Part shown: positions 1-7,317 of the stretch, in pieces
How the letters are laid out: every line of letters starts with the position of its first letter
How positions within the stretch are numbered: position 1 is the first letter of the stretch
Assembly: GCF_004364555.1 (NCBI RefSeq)
Contig: NZ_SOAM01000001.1
Span: 558,001-622,000, forward strand
DNA: 64,000 bases
Direction: 5' to 3'
Source: Amnibacterium kyonggiense
GTDB taxonomy: Bacteria; Actinomycetota; Actinomycetes; Actinomycetales; Microbacteriaceae
Notes under the pieces: generated by a model
Told to the model about the DNA's origin: nothing
The model's database searches: none
The model's input: the letters and a program-made list of their open reading frames with translations, nothing else
Position numbers and translations under genes: made by a program

Positions 1-945
1 GGATGCGATTTGGTGCATAGTTCGGGTGCTCTGCGTTGGCTCGCTGCGCACGCGGGTGAGAGCGGCCGCAGTGAGCAGGCCCATGATGCGGTCGAGGCCG
101 GCATCGCTGCTCATCGAACTCCGACGCGCTGCGCTGATGTGCCGCTGCAGCGGAGTCCGGGTTCGGAGGATGCGGACGCCGGGCGGTACGGCAGCGATCG
201 TGAGGTCGGGCATGAGCGCGACCCCGATTCCAGCGGCGACCAGCTCGAGCTGTGCGGCGAAGTCCATCGACTCGGCCACGACCTGCGGCCGGAACCCGGC
301 GAGACCGCACGCTCGGTCTGTCATCTCGAAGCAGGTGAGGCCGCGGGTCGGGGTGATCCATCGGTGGTCGGCGAGGTCGGCGAGATCGACCTCGTCGGTG
401 GCAGCCGAGTCGTCGGCGCGAATGGCCAGCCAGATTGGCTCGCTGACGATGGCCTCGATGTCGGTGCCGGGCACTCGTGGCCTTGGCACGTTCGAGTACT
501 CGTGGATGATGGCGAGGTCGGTCCGTCCGGCGTGCAGTTCGAGGATCGCTTCCTCCGGCTCGGGTGTCCTGAGTGAGATCTCTGTGCCGACCTCATCCTC
601 GAGGGAGGCTGCCCAGGCATCGGCGACGAACGTCCGCGCCGCGGAAGGGAAGGCGGCGAGCCGGTAGTGCCCGGCCGCTCCGCGCCGGATCGAGTCGATC
701 TCCAGCTCGGCTACGGACAGCCGGTCGACGAGTTCTCGCCCGTGCGCGGCGAGCAAGCGACCAGCGGGCGTCAACGCGAGGCGACGACCCTGTCGTTCCG
801 TCAGCGCGACCCCGAGCTCCCGCTCGAGTGCGGCGAGCTGCATCGAGATCCCCGGAGCGGTCAGCTGCAGCTGGGCGGCGACAGCGGCGATCGTGCCGAG
901 CCGTTCCAACTCGGACAGCATGCGTAGCTTCCGCACATCGAGCAT
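1..945 (-). CDS. LysR-family transcriptional regulator (3' end off window)
   Basis: Reading leftward from an ATG at 945, the frame stays open for 315 codons to the window edge. LysR proteins are usually about 300 residues, so only a short tail and the stop should be missing. The N-terminus (MLDVRKLRMLSELERLGTIA) followed by an AAVAAQLQLTAPGISMQLAALE helix-turn-helix is typical of LysR. The rest fits the periplasmic-binding-like effector domain, including a late GIGVALMPDL segment. It is divergent from the EamA transporter at 1017, with 71 bp between them, the usual arrangement for a LysR regulator and its target. The DNA looks less GC-rich than the core genes to the right and lies on the island side of the putative attachment site. 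The effector is unknown. Confidence 0.88.
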   Translation of the reverse strand, partial: MLDVRKLRMLSELERLGTIAAVAAQLQLTAPGISMQLAALERELGVALTERQGRRLALTPAGRLLAAHGRELVDRLSVAELEIDSIRRGAAGHYRLAAFPSAARTFVADAWAASLEDEVGTEISLRTPEPEEAILELHAGRTDLAIIHEYSNVPRPRVPGTDIEAIVSEPIWLAIRADDSAATDEVDLADLADHRWITPTRGLTCFEMTDRACGLAGFRPQVVAESMDFAAQLELVAAGIGVALMPDLTIAAVPPGVRILRTRTPLQRHISAARRSSMSSDAGLDRIMGLLTAAALTRVRSEPTQSTRTMHQIAS

Positions 946-1016
946 CAGGCAAACTTAGTAGTGCAGTCATGAAGATTCAGTTGTCATGAGTAGTAGGTTG
1001 CGCCGATCGTGAACAG
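946..1016. promoter_or_regulatory. Divergent LysR/transporter promoter region
   Basis: This 71-bp gap lies between the divergent LysR and EamA starts. It is visibly AT-richer than its surroundings and contains TCATGA twice, 16 bp apart (967-972 and 983-988). That is compatible with a LysR-type operator region, but I cannot assign one specific T-N11-A box. Calling it regulatory is inference from gene order and composition. Confidence 0.4.
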
Positions 1017-1955
1017 GTGAAGATCGATCGCGGTGTGGGCGCGGGTCTCCTAGTGGTGCTGCTGTGGGCGAGCGCCTTCCCGGCAATCCAGGTCGCCGTG
1101 CCGCGACTCGGTGCGATAGGCCTCTCGTTCGTCCGGCTTGCCGTCGCGATGGTCGCGCTGCTGCTCATGGCATCGGTCAAGCGGGTCCGGATCCCGAGGG
1201 CGAGGGACCTCGGGTGGATCGTCGCTGCCGGTTTCTTCGGGATGACGGCGTACCAGCTGCTGCTCAACGGCAGTGAGCTGGCGGTGCCGGCCGGTACCGC
1301 CAGCATCATCGTCGCCGCCGCGCCGCTCGTGTCCGTGCTGGTCGCCAGGCTGCTGTTCCAGGAGCGCATCGCGCTCCGCACCGTGATCGGCAGCATGATC
1401 GCATTGGCCGGTGTGCTGATCGTCTGCCTCGCCCGAGCCGGCCTGTCGCTGTCCGCGTCGGTCTGGATCGCGGTGGCCGCCATGGCCGTGCAGGGCATCT
1501 ATCACCCGCTCCAGCGACCTCTGCTTCGGACCTACAGCGGATTCGAGGTCGCGACCTACGCCATGATCGCGGGCACGGTCATGACCCTGCCGCTCGTCCC
1601 GCTCGGGTGGCACGAACTCATTGGCGCCTCCTCCGGCGGTTGGATCGCCGCGATCTACCTGGGCCTGCTTCCCTCGGCCGTCGGGTTCGTGCTGTGGGGC
1701 TATGCCGTCGGCCGACTGCCGGTCGCCGCATCCACCTCGCTGCTCTACCTCGTGCCACCCGTCGCCGTGCTCATCGCCTGGCTCTGGCTCGGCGAGCTCC
1801 CGCTGGTCATCGAGCTGCTCGGGGGACTCGTCGTCGTCGTCGGAGTCGTCGTCATCTCGCAAGGAGGCCGCATCCTCGCTCGCATCCGCACCCAGACGCA
1901 ACGGAGGTCGAGACCACGACCGGGCGATCAGCGCACCGAAGCAAGCAGAGTTTGA
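1017..1955 (+). CDS. EamA/DMT-family transporter
   Basis: This 312-residue protein is almost entirely hydrophobic, with about ten predicted membrane segments in two five-helix EamA halves. Typical family signatures are WASAFPAIQ near residue 18, LLNGSELAVPAGTASII in the middle of repeat 1, and a second-half PVAVLIAWLWLGELP motif. Family members export amino acids, metabolites or drugs; the substrate cannot be told here. The GTG at 1017 is the only upstream start that keeps the first helix. It is divergent from a LysR gene, so it is probably that regulator's target. The charged C-terminal tail (about residues 290-312) is dispensable-looking. It lies on the island side of the tRNA-like remnant at 2106. 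Confidence 0.88.
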   Translation: MKIDRGVGAGLLVVLLWASAFPAIQVAVPRLGAIGLSFVRLAVAMVALLLMASVKRVRIPRARDLGWIVAAGFFGMTAYQLLLNGSELAVPAGTASIIVAAAPLVSVLVARLLFQERIALRTVIGSMIALAGVLIVCLARAGLSLSASVWIAVAAMAVQGIYHPLQRPLLRTYSGFEVATYAMIAGTVMTLPLVPLGWHELIGASSGGWIAAIYLGLLPSAVGFVLWGYAVGRLPVAASTSLLYLVPPVAVLIAWLWLGELPLVIELLGGLVVVVGVVVISQGGRILARIRTQTQRRSRPRPGDQRTEASRV

Positions 1956-1980
1956 CGATGAGCGCTGCGCCCCGCTGGCT

Positions 1981-2042
1981 TGCCCACATTTTGCCCACAC
2001 ATTCAAGCGGAGCGGTGAGATCCGGTGAGATCCGGTGCGATC
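1981..2042. repeat. Short direct repeats next to putative att site
   Basis: Two copies of TGCCCACA (1981-1988 and 1992-1999) are followed by three 10-bp units, CGGTGAGATC twice and CGGTGCGATC (2013-2042). Repeats with 10-11 bp periodicity next to an attachment core resemble integrase or excisionase arm sites. Tyrosine-integrase ends in actinobacteria often sit close to such TGCCCACA repeats. No integrase gene is visible in the window, so the role is inferred. Confidence 0.45.
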
Positions 2043-2105
2043 AGAACAACTGGTCAGAGGCTACTTCTGGGATGTCGCTCGACCTGGTGGGAACGACCTG
2101 ATCGA

Positions 2106-2126
2106 GTTCAAATCCCACCGCCACCG
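2106..2126 (+). mobile_element. Putative attachment site: tRNA-Ser 3'-end remnant
   Basis: The sequence GTTCAAATCCCACCGCCACCG has the T-loop TTCAAAT, a 3' T-stem CCCAC, and an acceptor strand CGCCACC with discriminator G. This is what the 3' end of a tRNA-Ser with a GGTGGCG acceptor would look like. The upstream bases do not complete the T-stem (TCGAG instead of GTGGG), so this is only the terminal piece and not a tRNA gene. Such 3'-end duplications form when a tyrosine integrase inserts an element into a tRNA gene. The intact tRNA should lie at the far end of the element, left of this window. Confidence 0.6.
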
Positions 2127-2131
2127 CGTCT

Positions 2132-2179
2132 GACGAACCCCCTCGACCCGCACACCGATGTGGATCGAGGGGGTTCGTC
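2132..2179 (+). terminator. Hairpin terminator downstream of the tRNA remnant
   Basis: A perfect 15-bp stem (2132-2146 with 2165-2179, GACGAACCCCCTCGA arm) closes an 18-nt loop. It sits 6 bp past the tRNA-Ser remnant, where the terminator of the original tRNA gene would be. It therefore marks the junction with core DNA. Confidence 0.6.
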
Positions 2180-2180
2180 G

Positions 2181-2420
2181 TCCGCTCGCGAAGACCGGCT
2201 GTGGTGACTCGCGCCGCACCGGACGGCGAGCTCGGCGGCTGCGGTCGGGTGCTCGCCGGCCGTCAGCGCAGCGCGTGGTGGGCGACGACCGGGCGGTGCC
2301 CGGCGCCGGTCGCCTGCACGAGCATCGATTGTCCGATGAGCGCAGGGGACGCCCAGGCTGCGCTCGCAGAGGTCGCGACAGGACCATTCGGGCGACGTCC
2401 GTGCCGAGGGATGACGCGCT
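2181..2420. other. Intergenic region, no gene recognised
   Basis: These 240 bp separate the island edge from the first core gene. Open frames on both strands here are arginine/proline-rich shadow frames without family signatures. I see no convincing promoter, RNA or repeat. Confidence 0.5.
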
Positions 2421-2711
2421 TCAGAAGTCCTGGTCGGGCAGCTCGAACGCCGAGATGCGCGTGCGCATGGAGGCGAGGGCCTCCGCGTTGTCGGGCTCGG
2501 GCAGCAGCGACTCCGTGCTCTCGGCGACCAGCGTGACGCCGGCGTTCAGCAGGAGGTGGAGGCGGACCTCCTCGCCGTCGACACCGAGCGCCCGAACCGC
2601 GACGTCGTCCGCGCCGCCCGTTCGCCCGAGGTGGGCGGCGTAGCGGACGAGGCAGTCGGCGACCTCGTCGCCGATCAGGAGCGACTCGCCGGCGACGCTG
2701 AGGTGCTGCAT
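2421..2711 (-). CDS. Hypothetical protein, 96 aa
   Basis: I do not recognise this small protein. It begins MQHLSVAGESLLIGDEVADC and ends in ISAFELPDQDF. It is acidic, soluble and has no membrane segment or metal motif. Amino-acid composition and third-position G/C are those of a real gene, unlike the frames overlapping it. An in-frame ATG at 2762 would add 17 residues (MRGQPAVPDPYGAYGPG); neither start has a clear ribosome binding site. It is divergent from the AraC regulators at 2898. The sequence suggests a small alpha/beta protein; no function is proposed. Confidence 0.65.
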   Translation of the reverse strand: MQHLSVAGESLLIGDEVADCLVRYAAHLGRTGGADDVAVRALGVDGEEVRLHLLLNAGVTLVAESTESLLPEPDNAEALASMRTRISAFELPDQDF

Positions 2712-2897
2712 TCCCGGACCGTACGCGCCGTACGGATCCGGAACAGCGGGTTGACCTCGCATGGTCGCGCCGGCGCCGCGATCCGTGCACGGTCGGGGTC
2801 GCCGGGTGGCCGAGCGGGCGAGGAGCGCCCTACCATCCCAGCAGCGACGGACCTCCAAGGAAGCGAGCGGGCGACGAGCGGCACGGCATACGTCTCG

Positions 2898-3836
2898 GTG
2901 GCGGCACGGACGACCGACCCCGATCAGGCGGAGACGTTGATCCGCGGGAACACCGGCGTGTACTCGGTGGCCCCGGCAGAGGCGGCGTCCTTCTCCTTCA
3001 GCGTCGTGCGGGGCGGCGACGCCCGCGGCATGACGAGCCGGTTCGCCTACGGCGCCTCGTTCGAGACCGAGAACGTCCACGACGTCTTCACGATCGCCTC
3101 GGTCGTCGAGGGGTCGATGCGCTGGGAGATGGGCGACGTCCGCGGTTCGGAGGTCGACGGCCCCTTCCTCCAGGCCCCCGGCGTCCGCATGCGCACCTCG
3201 GGCTCGGGGGTCGCCGCCGAGGGCGTCGCCCTGCCGAGCGGGTTCCTGCACGATACGGCCTGTCAGGTCTACGCCCTCGACGAGGTCGATCTCCGCTTCG
3301 CCGCCCCGCGCGCCATCGACGCGGGTCGGGGGCACCTGTGGCTGAAGCTCACCGCGCTCGCCGCGTCCCTCCGCGACTCCGGAGCGCTCGCGAACGAGCT
3401 GATCCGGGCAGCGGTGCTGCGGAACCTCGCCGTCGGCGTCCTCGAGTGGTTCCCGCTCGCCGTCGACCCGAGGGCGACCTCCCGGGTCTGGCGAGCCGAG
3501 TCGCAGCTGCGTGCCTACCAGCGCGCGCGGGACTTCCTCGACGATCACGCGTCGCTGCCGATCACCGTCGACGATGCGGCGCAGCACGTCGGCGTCCCGA
3601 CGGCGGTCCTGATGCGGGCGTTCGCGGCGCACGCGCCGCTCGGGCTGAGCCCGGCGCAGTACCTCCGGCGCAGCCGACTGGCCGCGGCGCACCGGGACCT
3701 GGTCCGCGGCGACCCCACGCGCGGCGACTCCGTGCGGGAGATCGCCCTCCGCTGGGGGTTCGCGCACCCGGGACGGTTCGCCGCGCAGTACCGCGCGGCC
3801 TACGGCCGGAACCCGAGCCGGGTGCTCGCCCGGTGA
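2898..3836 (+). CDS. AraC-family transcriptional regulator (first of a tandem pair)
   Basis: A 312-residue protein with a cupin-like sensing half (about residues 1-190) and a C-terminal AraC DNA-binding domain with two helix-turn-helix units. The second HTH reads EIALRWGFAHPGRFAAQYRAAYG, the classic IA-x-x-x-GF-x-x-x-x-x-F pattern with Pro-Ser near the end. A GTG at 2898 is the most reasonable start because the recognisable fold begins directly after it; earlier codons read across the divergent promoter. The stop at 3836 overlaps the GTG start of the next gene (GTGA), so the two are translationally coupled. The two AraC proteins are similar in layout and probably arose by duplication. The ligand is unknown. 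Confidence 0.8.
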   Translation: MAARTTDPDQAETLIRGNTGVYSVAPAEAASFSFSVVRGGDARGMTSRFAYGASFETENVHDVFTIASVVEGSMRWEMGDVRGSEVDGPFLQAPGVRMRTSGSGVAAEGVALPSGFLHDTACQVYALDEVDLRFAAPRAIDAGRGHLWLKLTALAASLRDSGALANELIRAAVLRNLAVGVLEWFPLAVDPRATSRVWRAESQLRAYQRARDFLDDHASLPITVDDAAQHVGVPTAVLMRAFAAHAPLGLSPAQYLRRSRLAAAHRDLVRGDPTRGDSVREIALRWGFAHPGRFAAQYRAAYGRNPSRVLAR

Positions 3837-4798
3837 GGGCGGAGCGCTCCGCGGACGAACCGCTGCGCGTCGTCACCGGCGACGCCGAGCTCGCGACGGA
3901 GGTGTTCCGTCGGGCCTTCCCCGGCATCGGGCTCCGCCGTGCTCCGGATCGGCCCGAGTTCCACTTCGACTACCGGCGGGTGGGCGACGGGCTGCTCGCC
4001 GTGAACCGCCTCCGGCTGCGCGGAGCCGCCGAGGGCCGCGGCGTCATGACGGAGGTCGTCGGCGCCGCCCGCATCCGCGGCGGTCGGTTCGGCCTGGAGT
4101 ACGGACGCACGACGATCGACACCGCAGCGCCGTACCTCCGCCCGCCGGGAGAGTCGGTCGCGATGATGGTGGATGTCGAGGTCGAGCTGATCGAGGTGGA
4201 TCCGGTCGCGTTCGCCCTCGCGGCGGAGCGACTGCTGGCGGGGAGCGGTCGTCACGTCGTGCTGCCGTCCGTGCGCGCGGCCGCCCCGGCGTCGCCCGAC
4301 CTCCTCCCCGCGTGGATGCGCATCTGCGACCACGTCGCGGCGATCGCCGCCGACCCGCACGCGTTCGCGTCGCCGCTCGTGCGCGCAGGGCTGCTCGAGC
4401 TCGTCGTATCGGGACTGCTGGCGACGTTCCCGCTCACCGACGAGCGCACCTCGGCCGCGGGGACGCACGTGCACTCCGCCGCGATCCGCCGGGCCCTCGC
4501 CCACATCGACGAGCACAGCGCCGAGCCCCTCACCGTCGGGGAGATCGCGGCTGCGGCGCGCGTCTCGATCAGGGGGCTCCAGAGCGCGTTCCGGCGCGAG
4601 CTCGGCGTCACCCCGCTCGAGCGGCTGCACACCGTCCGGCTCGCAGCGGCGCGGGAGGACCTGCTGCGCGCGGATGCGACCGCGGGCACCACGGTGGCCG
4701 AGGTGGCGCACCGGTGGGGCTTCGGGCACGCCGCGCGGTTCGCCGCCCGCTACCGAGCCGTCTACGGCGAGGCGCCGTCGCACACGCTGCGCCGCTGA
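3833..4798 (+). CDS. AraC-family transcriptional regulator (second of a tandem pair)
   Basis: A 321-residue regulator starting at the GTG that overlaps the previous stop. The N-terminal half carries a FHFDYRRVGDGLLAVNRLRL segment matching the position of the sensor domain in its upstream neighbour. The C-terminal ~100 residues hold two HTH motifs: LTVGEIAAAARVSIRGLQSAF, then VAEVAHRWGFGHAARFAARY. Coupling by a 4-bp overlap suggests equal expression and possibly hetero-oligomer formation, which is inference. The following gene encodes a small SnoaL-like protein on the same strand 61 bp downstream and may be co-transcribed. Confidence 0.82.
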   Translation: MRAERSADEPLRVVTGDAELATEVFRRAFPGIGLRRAPDRPEFHFDYRRVGDGLLAVNRLRLRGAAEGRGVMTEVVGAARIRGGRFGLEYGRTTIDTAAPYLRPPGESVAMMVDVEVELIEVDPVAFALAAERLLAGSGRHVVLPSVRAAAPASPDLLPAWMRICDHVAAIAADPHAFASPLVRAGLLELVVSGLLATFPLTDERTSAAGTHVHSAAIRRALAHIDEHSAEPLTVGEIAAAARVSIRGLQSAFRRELGVTPLERLHTVRLAAAREDLLRADATAGTTVAEVAHRWGFGHAARFAARYRAVYGEAPSHTLRR

Positions 4799-4859
4799 CG
4801 CGCGATCGGCCGACCTGTTCGCACTGGTTGCCGGACTCCGGCCTGTGGTACCCAGGACC

Positions 4860-5213
4860 ATGGCCGATGTCGGAGCGCTCCTGCGCGCGAACCTGCACGA
4901 CGTCTTCGGGAACCGGGACGCCGACGCGCGGCGTCGCGCGATCGAGGCGACCTTCGCCCCCGACGTGGTCTTCACCGATCCGGACGAGTCGGTCACCGGC
5001 TGGGACGCGCTCGAGCGGAAGGCGGCCGGCCTCATCGACGGCGCGCCGCCCGAGTTCGCCTTCGTCGACGCCGGGCCGGCCTACATCGCCGACGGGATCG
5101 GCGTGCAGGCGTGGGAGTTCGGTCCGGCCGGTGCGCCCGTCGCCCGCGGCGTCGACGTGATCACCGTGCGCGACGGGCGGGTGGCGGAGCTCAGGACGGT
5201 GCTGGCGGGCTGA
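4860..5213 (+). CDS. SnoaL-like / NTF2-fold protein
   Basis: This 117-residue protein has the compact cone-shaped NTF2/SnoaL signature: an N-terminal helix, then FAPDVVFTDPDESVTGWDAL around residues 35-55, and a C-terminal VDVITVRDGRVAELRTVLAG strand pair. Members are small isomerases, hydrolases or uncharacterised ligand-binding proteins; the catalytic residues vary and none can be assigned here. The ATG at 4860 begins at the first helix. It follows the AraC pair, so it may be a regulated target. It is convergent with the hydrolase gene that ends at 5191, and the last 23 bp overlap that gene's 3' end. Confidence 0.7.
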   Translation: MADVGALLRANLHDVFGNRDADARRRAIEATFAPDVVFTDPDESVTGWDALERKAAGLIDGAPPEFAFVDAGPAYIADGIGVQAWEFGPAGAPVARGVDVITVRDGRVAELRTVLAG

Positions 5214-5952
5214 CCGCCCGCTCCGGGGCGACCTCGGCCAGCCGGGCCCGGACCGCCGGGAGGAACGCGGCCGCCCAGACGCGGTGGCCCCGGTCGTTCG
5301 GGTGGAACAGATCGCCGGCGGCGTTGCGCACGGCGATGATCGGGCCGCCCTTCCGCGTCTCCGCGTGCAGCGGCGCCAGCGTCAGGCCGTGCTCGGCGAC
5401 CACCTCGCGCACGATGCGGTTCGCCGCCGCGACCCGGCGGCCGACCGGCAGCGGACTGAAGCTCGGCAGGTCGGCCACGATCGTGCCGGGCGGGAGCGCG
5501 GCGCAGATCCGGCCGAGCTCCTCCCGGAACCGTTCCGGCTCGAACGACCAGACGTCGTTCGCGCCCACGTCGAGCGTGCAGACGAGCGGGACCTGCCGCT
5601 TCGGGAGGCGGTGCAGCTCGTCGGCGATGACGACTGCACAGGTCGCGCCGTCGATGGCGAGGTTCCTTACGCGCACGCGCTTCCCGGTGATGCGCGCGAT
5701 CTCCTCCGCCACGATGCCGACGTAGCCCCGCTCCGGGGTCGACGCCCCGAGCCCGAGCGCGGCGGAGTCCCCGAGCGCGACGTAGAGCACCGCGTCCGGG
5801 TCCGCCTTCCCCCGCTCGCCCCAGTGGACGTGGTGGGCGGGGATGCGGTTGGTGAGCAGCACCGTCCACGCCGCGCGGTGCCGGGCGAGCCACAGCAGGT
5901 ACCCGGCCAGGCCGGCGCCGGCGACGAGCGCCGCGACGCCGAGCCGCCTCAC
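5191..5952 (-). CDS. SGNH/GDSL-family hydrolase, membrane-anchored
   Basis: A 253-residue protein with one N-terminal hydrophobic segment (about residues 5-24), then an SGNH hydrolase domain. Block I is ALGDSAALG with catalytic Ser63. Block III is DVGANDVWSF with the conserved Gly-x-Asn. Block V is FHPNDRGH with the Asp-x-x-His pair. The enzyme should be an extracytoplasmic esterase or lipase acting on acyl groups; the natural substrate is unknown. Its ATG overlaps the stop of the upstream YbaK gene by 4 bp (ATGA), so they form one leftward transcription unit with nei2. Confidence 0.87.
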   Translation of the reverse strand: MRRLGVAALVAGAGLAGYLLWLARHRAAWTVLLTNRIPAHHVHWGERGKADPDAVLYVALGDSAALGLGASTPERGYVGIVAEEIARITGKRVRVRNLAIDGATCAVVIADELHRLPKRQVPLVCTLDVGANDVWSFEPERFREELGRICAALPPGTIVADLPSFSPLPVGRRVAAANRIVREVVAEHGLTLAPLHAETRKGGPIIAVRNAAGDLFHPNDRGHRVWAAAFLPAVRARLAEVAPERAVSPPAPS

Positions 5953-6437
5953 TTCGGCACCCCGATCGCGGCGAGCCGGCCGCCCGTCGCCGTGAGCAGG
6001 TCGGCGCCCGTCAGCTCGATGTCGAAGCCCCGCCTGCCGCCGGAGACGTAGATCGTGTCGAAGTCCTGCGCGGTCGCGTCGAGCACGAGCGGCAGCCGAG
6101 TCCGCTGGCCGAGGGGGCTGATGCCGCCCACGACGTAGCCGGTCTTCCGCTCGGCGACGTCCGGCGGCGCCATCACCGCCCGCTTCGCGCCGACGACCGC
6201 GGCCAGGGACTTCAGGTCGAGCATCGCCGACACCGGCACGACCGCCACGGTCAGCCGTCCGTCGGCCTCGACCACCAGCGTCTTGAACACCCGCTCCGGC
6301 GGCGCGCCGAGCTCGCGGGCCGCCTCGAGCCCGTACCCCTCGACGAACGCGTCGTGCTCGTACGGGTGCGGCACGTACGGGACCCCGAGGCGGTCGAGCG
6401 CCTGGGTCGCGGCCGTGGTCGGCGCCTTCTTCGTCAC
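5949..6437 (-). CDS. ybaK: YbaK/EbsC-family aminoacyl-tRNA deacylase (Cys-tRNA(Pro) deacylase-like)
   Basis: A 162-residue single-domain protein. The family hydrolyses mischarged Cys-tRNA(Pro) or related aminoacyl-tRNAs in trans. Seen here are the VFKTLVVE strand with the conserved lysine, the AVVPVSAMLDLKSLA segment, GYVVGGISPLGQ and the C-terminal YVSGGRRGFDIEL turn, all matching YbaK rather than ProX. The GTG at 6437 is preceded by GGGAGG at a suitable distance. It lies between nei2 and the SGNH hydrolase and overlaps the latter. Which aminoacyl-tRNA it clears cannot be decided from sequence alone. Confidence 0.9.
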   Translation of the reverse strand: MTKKAPTTAATQALDRLGVPYVPHPYEHDAFVEGYGLEAARELGAPPERVFKTLVVEADGRLTVAVVPVSAMLDLKSLAAVVGAKRAVMAPPDVAERKTGYVVGGISPLGQRTRLPLVLDATAQDFDTIYVSGGRRGFDIELTGADLLTATGGRLAAIGVPK

Positions 6438-6471
6438 CCCGTGATCCTCCCGCGGGTTCCTGCCGTCGGCC

Positions 6472-7266
6472 TCAGGTCTGGCAGCGGGGGCACCAGTAGA
6501 TCTCGCGGTCCATCGCGCCGCGACCGGGCTGCACCGGGTCGCCGAGGGTGCCGCCGAGGATCCGGGTGCCGCAGCGCCGGCACGGCTGCCCCGTCCGGCC
6601 GTAGACCCAGTCCTGCTTCCCGCGCCGGACGTCACCCGTGAGCGTGCGCTCGACGCGGTTCTTGTTGGCCTCGAGCGTCCGCTTCGCGAGGCCCACCATC
6701 CGTGGGAGGTCGGGCACGGCCGACACCGGCCGCGTGGGCAGGACGCCGCGGAGGAAGCAGAGCTCGTTCCGGTACACGTTCCCGACGCCGGCGAGGTTCC
6801 GCTGGTCGAGGAGCGCAAGCCCGATCGCGCGCTCCGGGTCGGCCTCGATGCGCCGGATCGCCTCCGCCTCGTCCCAGTCGGGACCGAGCAGGTCCGGACC
6901 GAGGTGTCCGACGACGTCCTCCTCCGCGTCGCGCGGCAGGACCTCGAGGACGCCGAGCGCGAAGCCGACGGCCTGCCACGGCTCGGTGCCGAGCACGATC
7001 CGCGCCTCGAACGCCGGCCGCCGCCACCGGGTGCCCGGCCGGTAGAGGTGCCACGTCCCCTCCATCTTGAGGTGGGAGTGGATCAGCGCGGTCTCGGTGC
7101 GCAGCAGGAGGTGCTTGCCGCGGCTGCCGACCGACTCGACGCGCTCGCCGGTGAGGTCGACGGTGGCGTACTTCGGCACGCGGACGTCGCAGCGCGTCAG
7201 CACCTCGCCGGCCAACGCCGCTTGGAGGTTGTGCGCCGTCCGGTAGACGGTGTCGCCTTCAGGCAC
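6472..7266 (-). CDS. nei2: Fpg/Nei-family DNA glycosylase (Nei2 type, endonuclease VIII-like)
   Basis: A 264-residue base-excision repair enzyme that removes oxidised bases and cleaves the abasic site. It begins MPEGDTVYR: Pro2 is the family nucleophile, Glu3 the acid, and the MPEGDT start distinguishes Nei-type from Fpg (MPELPE). GKHLLL carries the conserved beta-strand lysine. DQRNLAGVGNVYRNE is the helix-two-turn-helix. The C-terminal zinc finger is complete, with CRRC and CPRC pairs. It lies next to the lhr helicase; Mycobacterium tuberculosis has the same lhr-nei2 neighbourhood (Rv3296-Rv3297), which suggests a linked repair role. Confidence 0.93.
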   Translation of the reverse strand: MPEGDTVYRTAHNLQAALAGEVLTRCDVRVPKYATVDLTGERVESVGSRGKHLLLRTETALIHSHLKMEGTWHLYRPGTRWRRPAFEARIVLGTEPWQAVGFALGVLEVLPRDAEEDVVGHLGPDLLGPDWDEAEAIRRIEADPERAIGLALLDQRNLAGVGNVYRNELCFLRGVLPTRPVSAVPDLPRMVGLAKRTLEANKNRVERTLTGDVRRGKQDWVYGRTGQPCRRCGTRILGGTLGDPVQPGRGAMDREIYWCPRCQT

Positions 7267-7317
7267 GAGCGCACCCCGTTCCGCGCCGAGCCTTCGGCGG
7301 TGTCCCGCTCCGCTCGC

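Noticed and set aside
2040-2126. A complete tRNA gene
   Set aside because: Only the T-loop onward is tRNA-like. The 5' T-stem does not pair and no anticodon arm is present.
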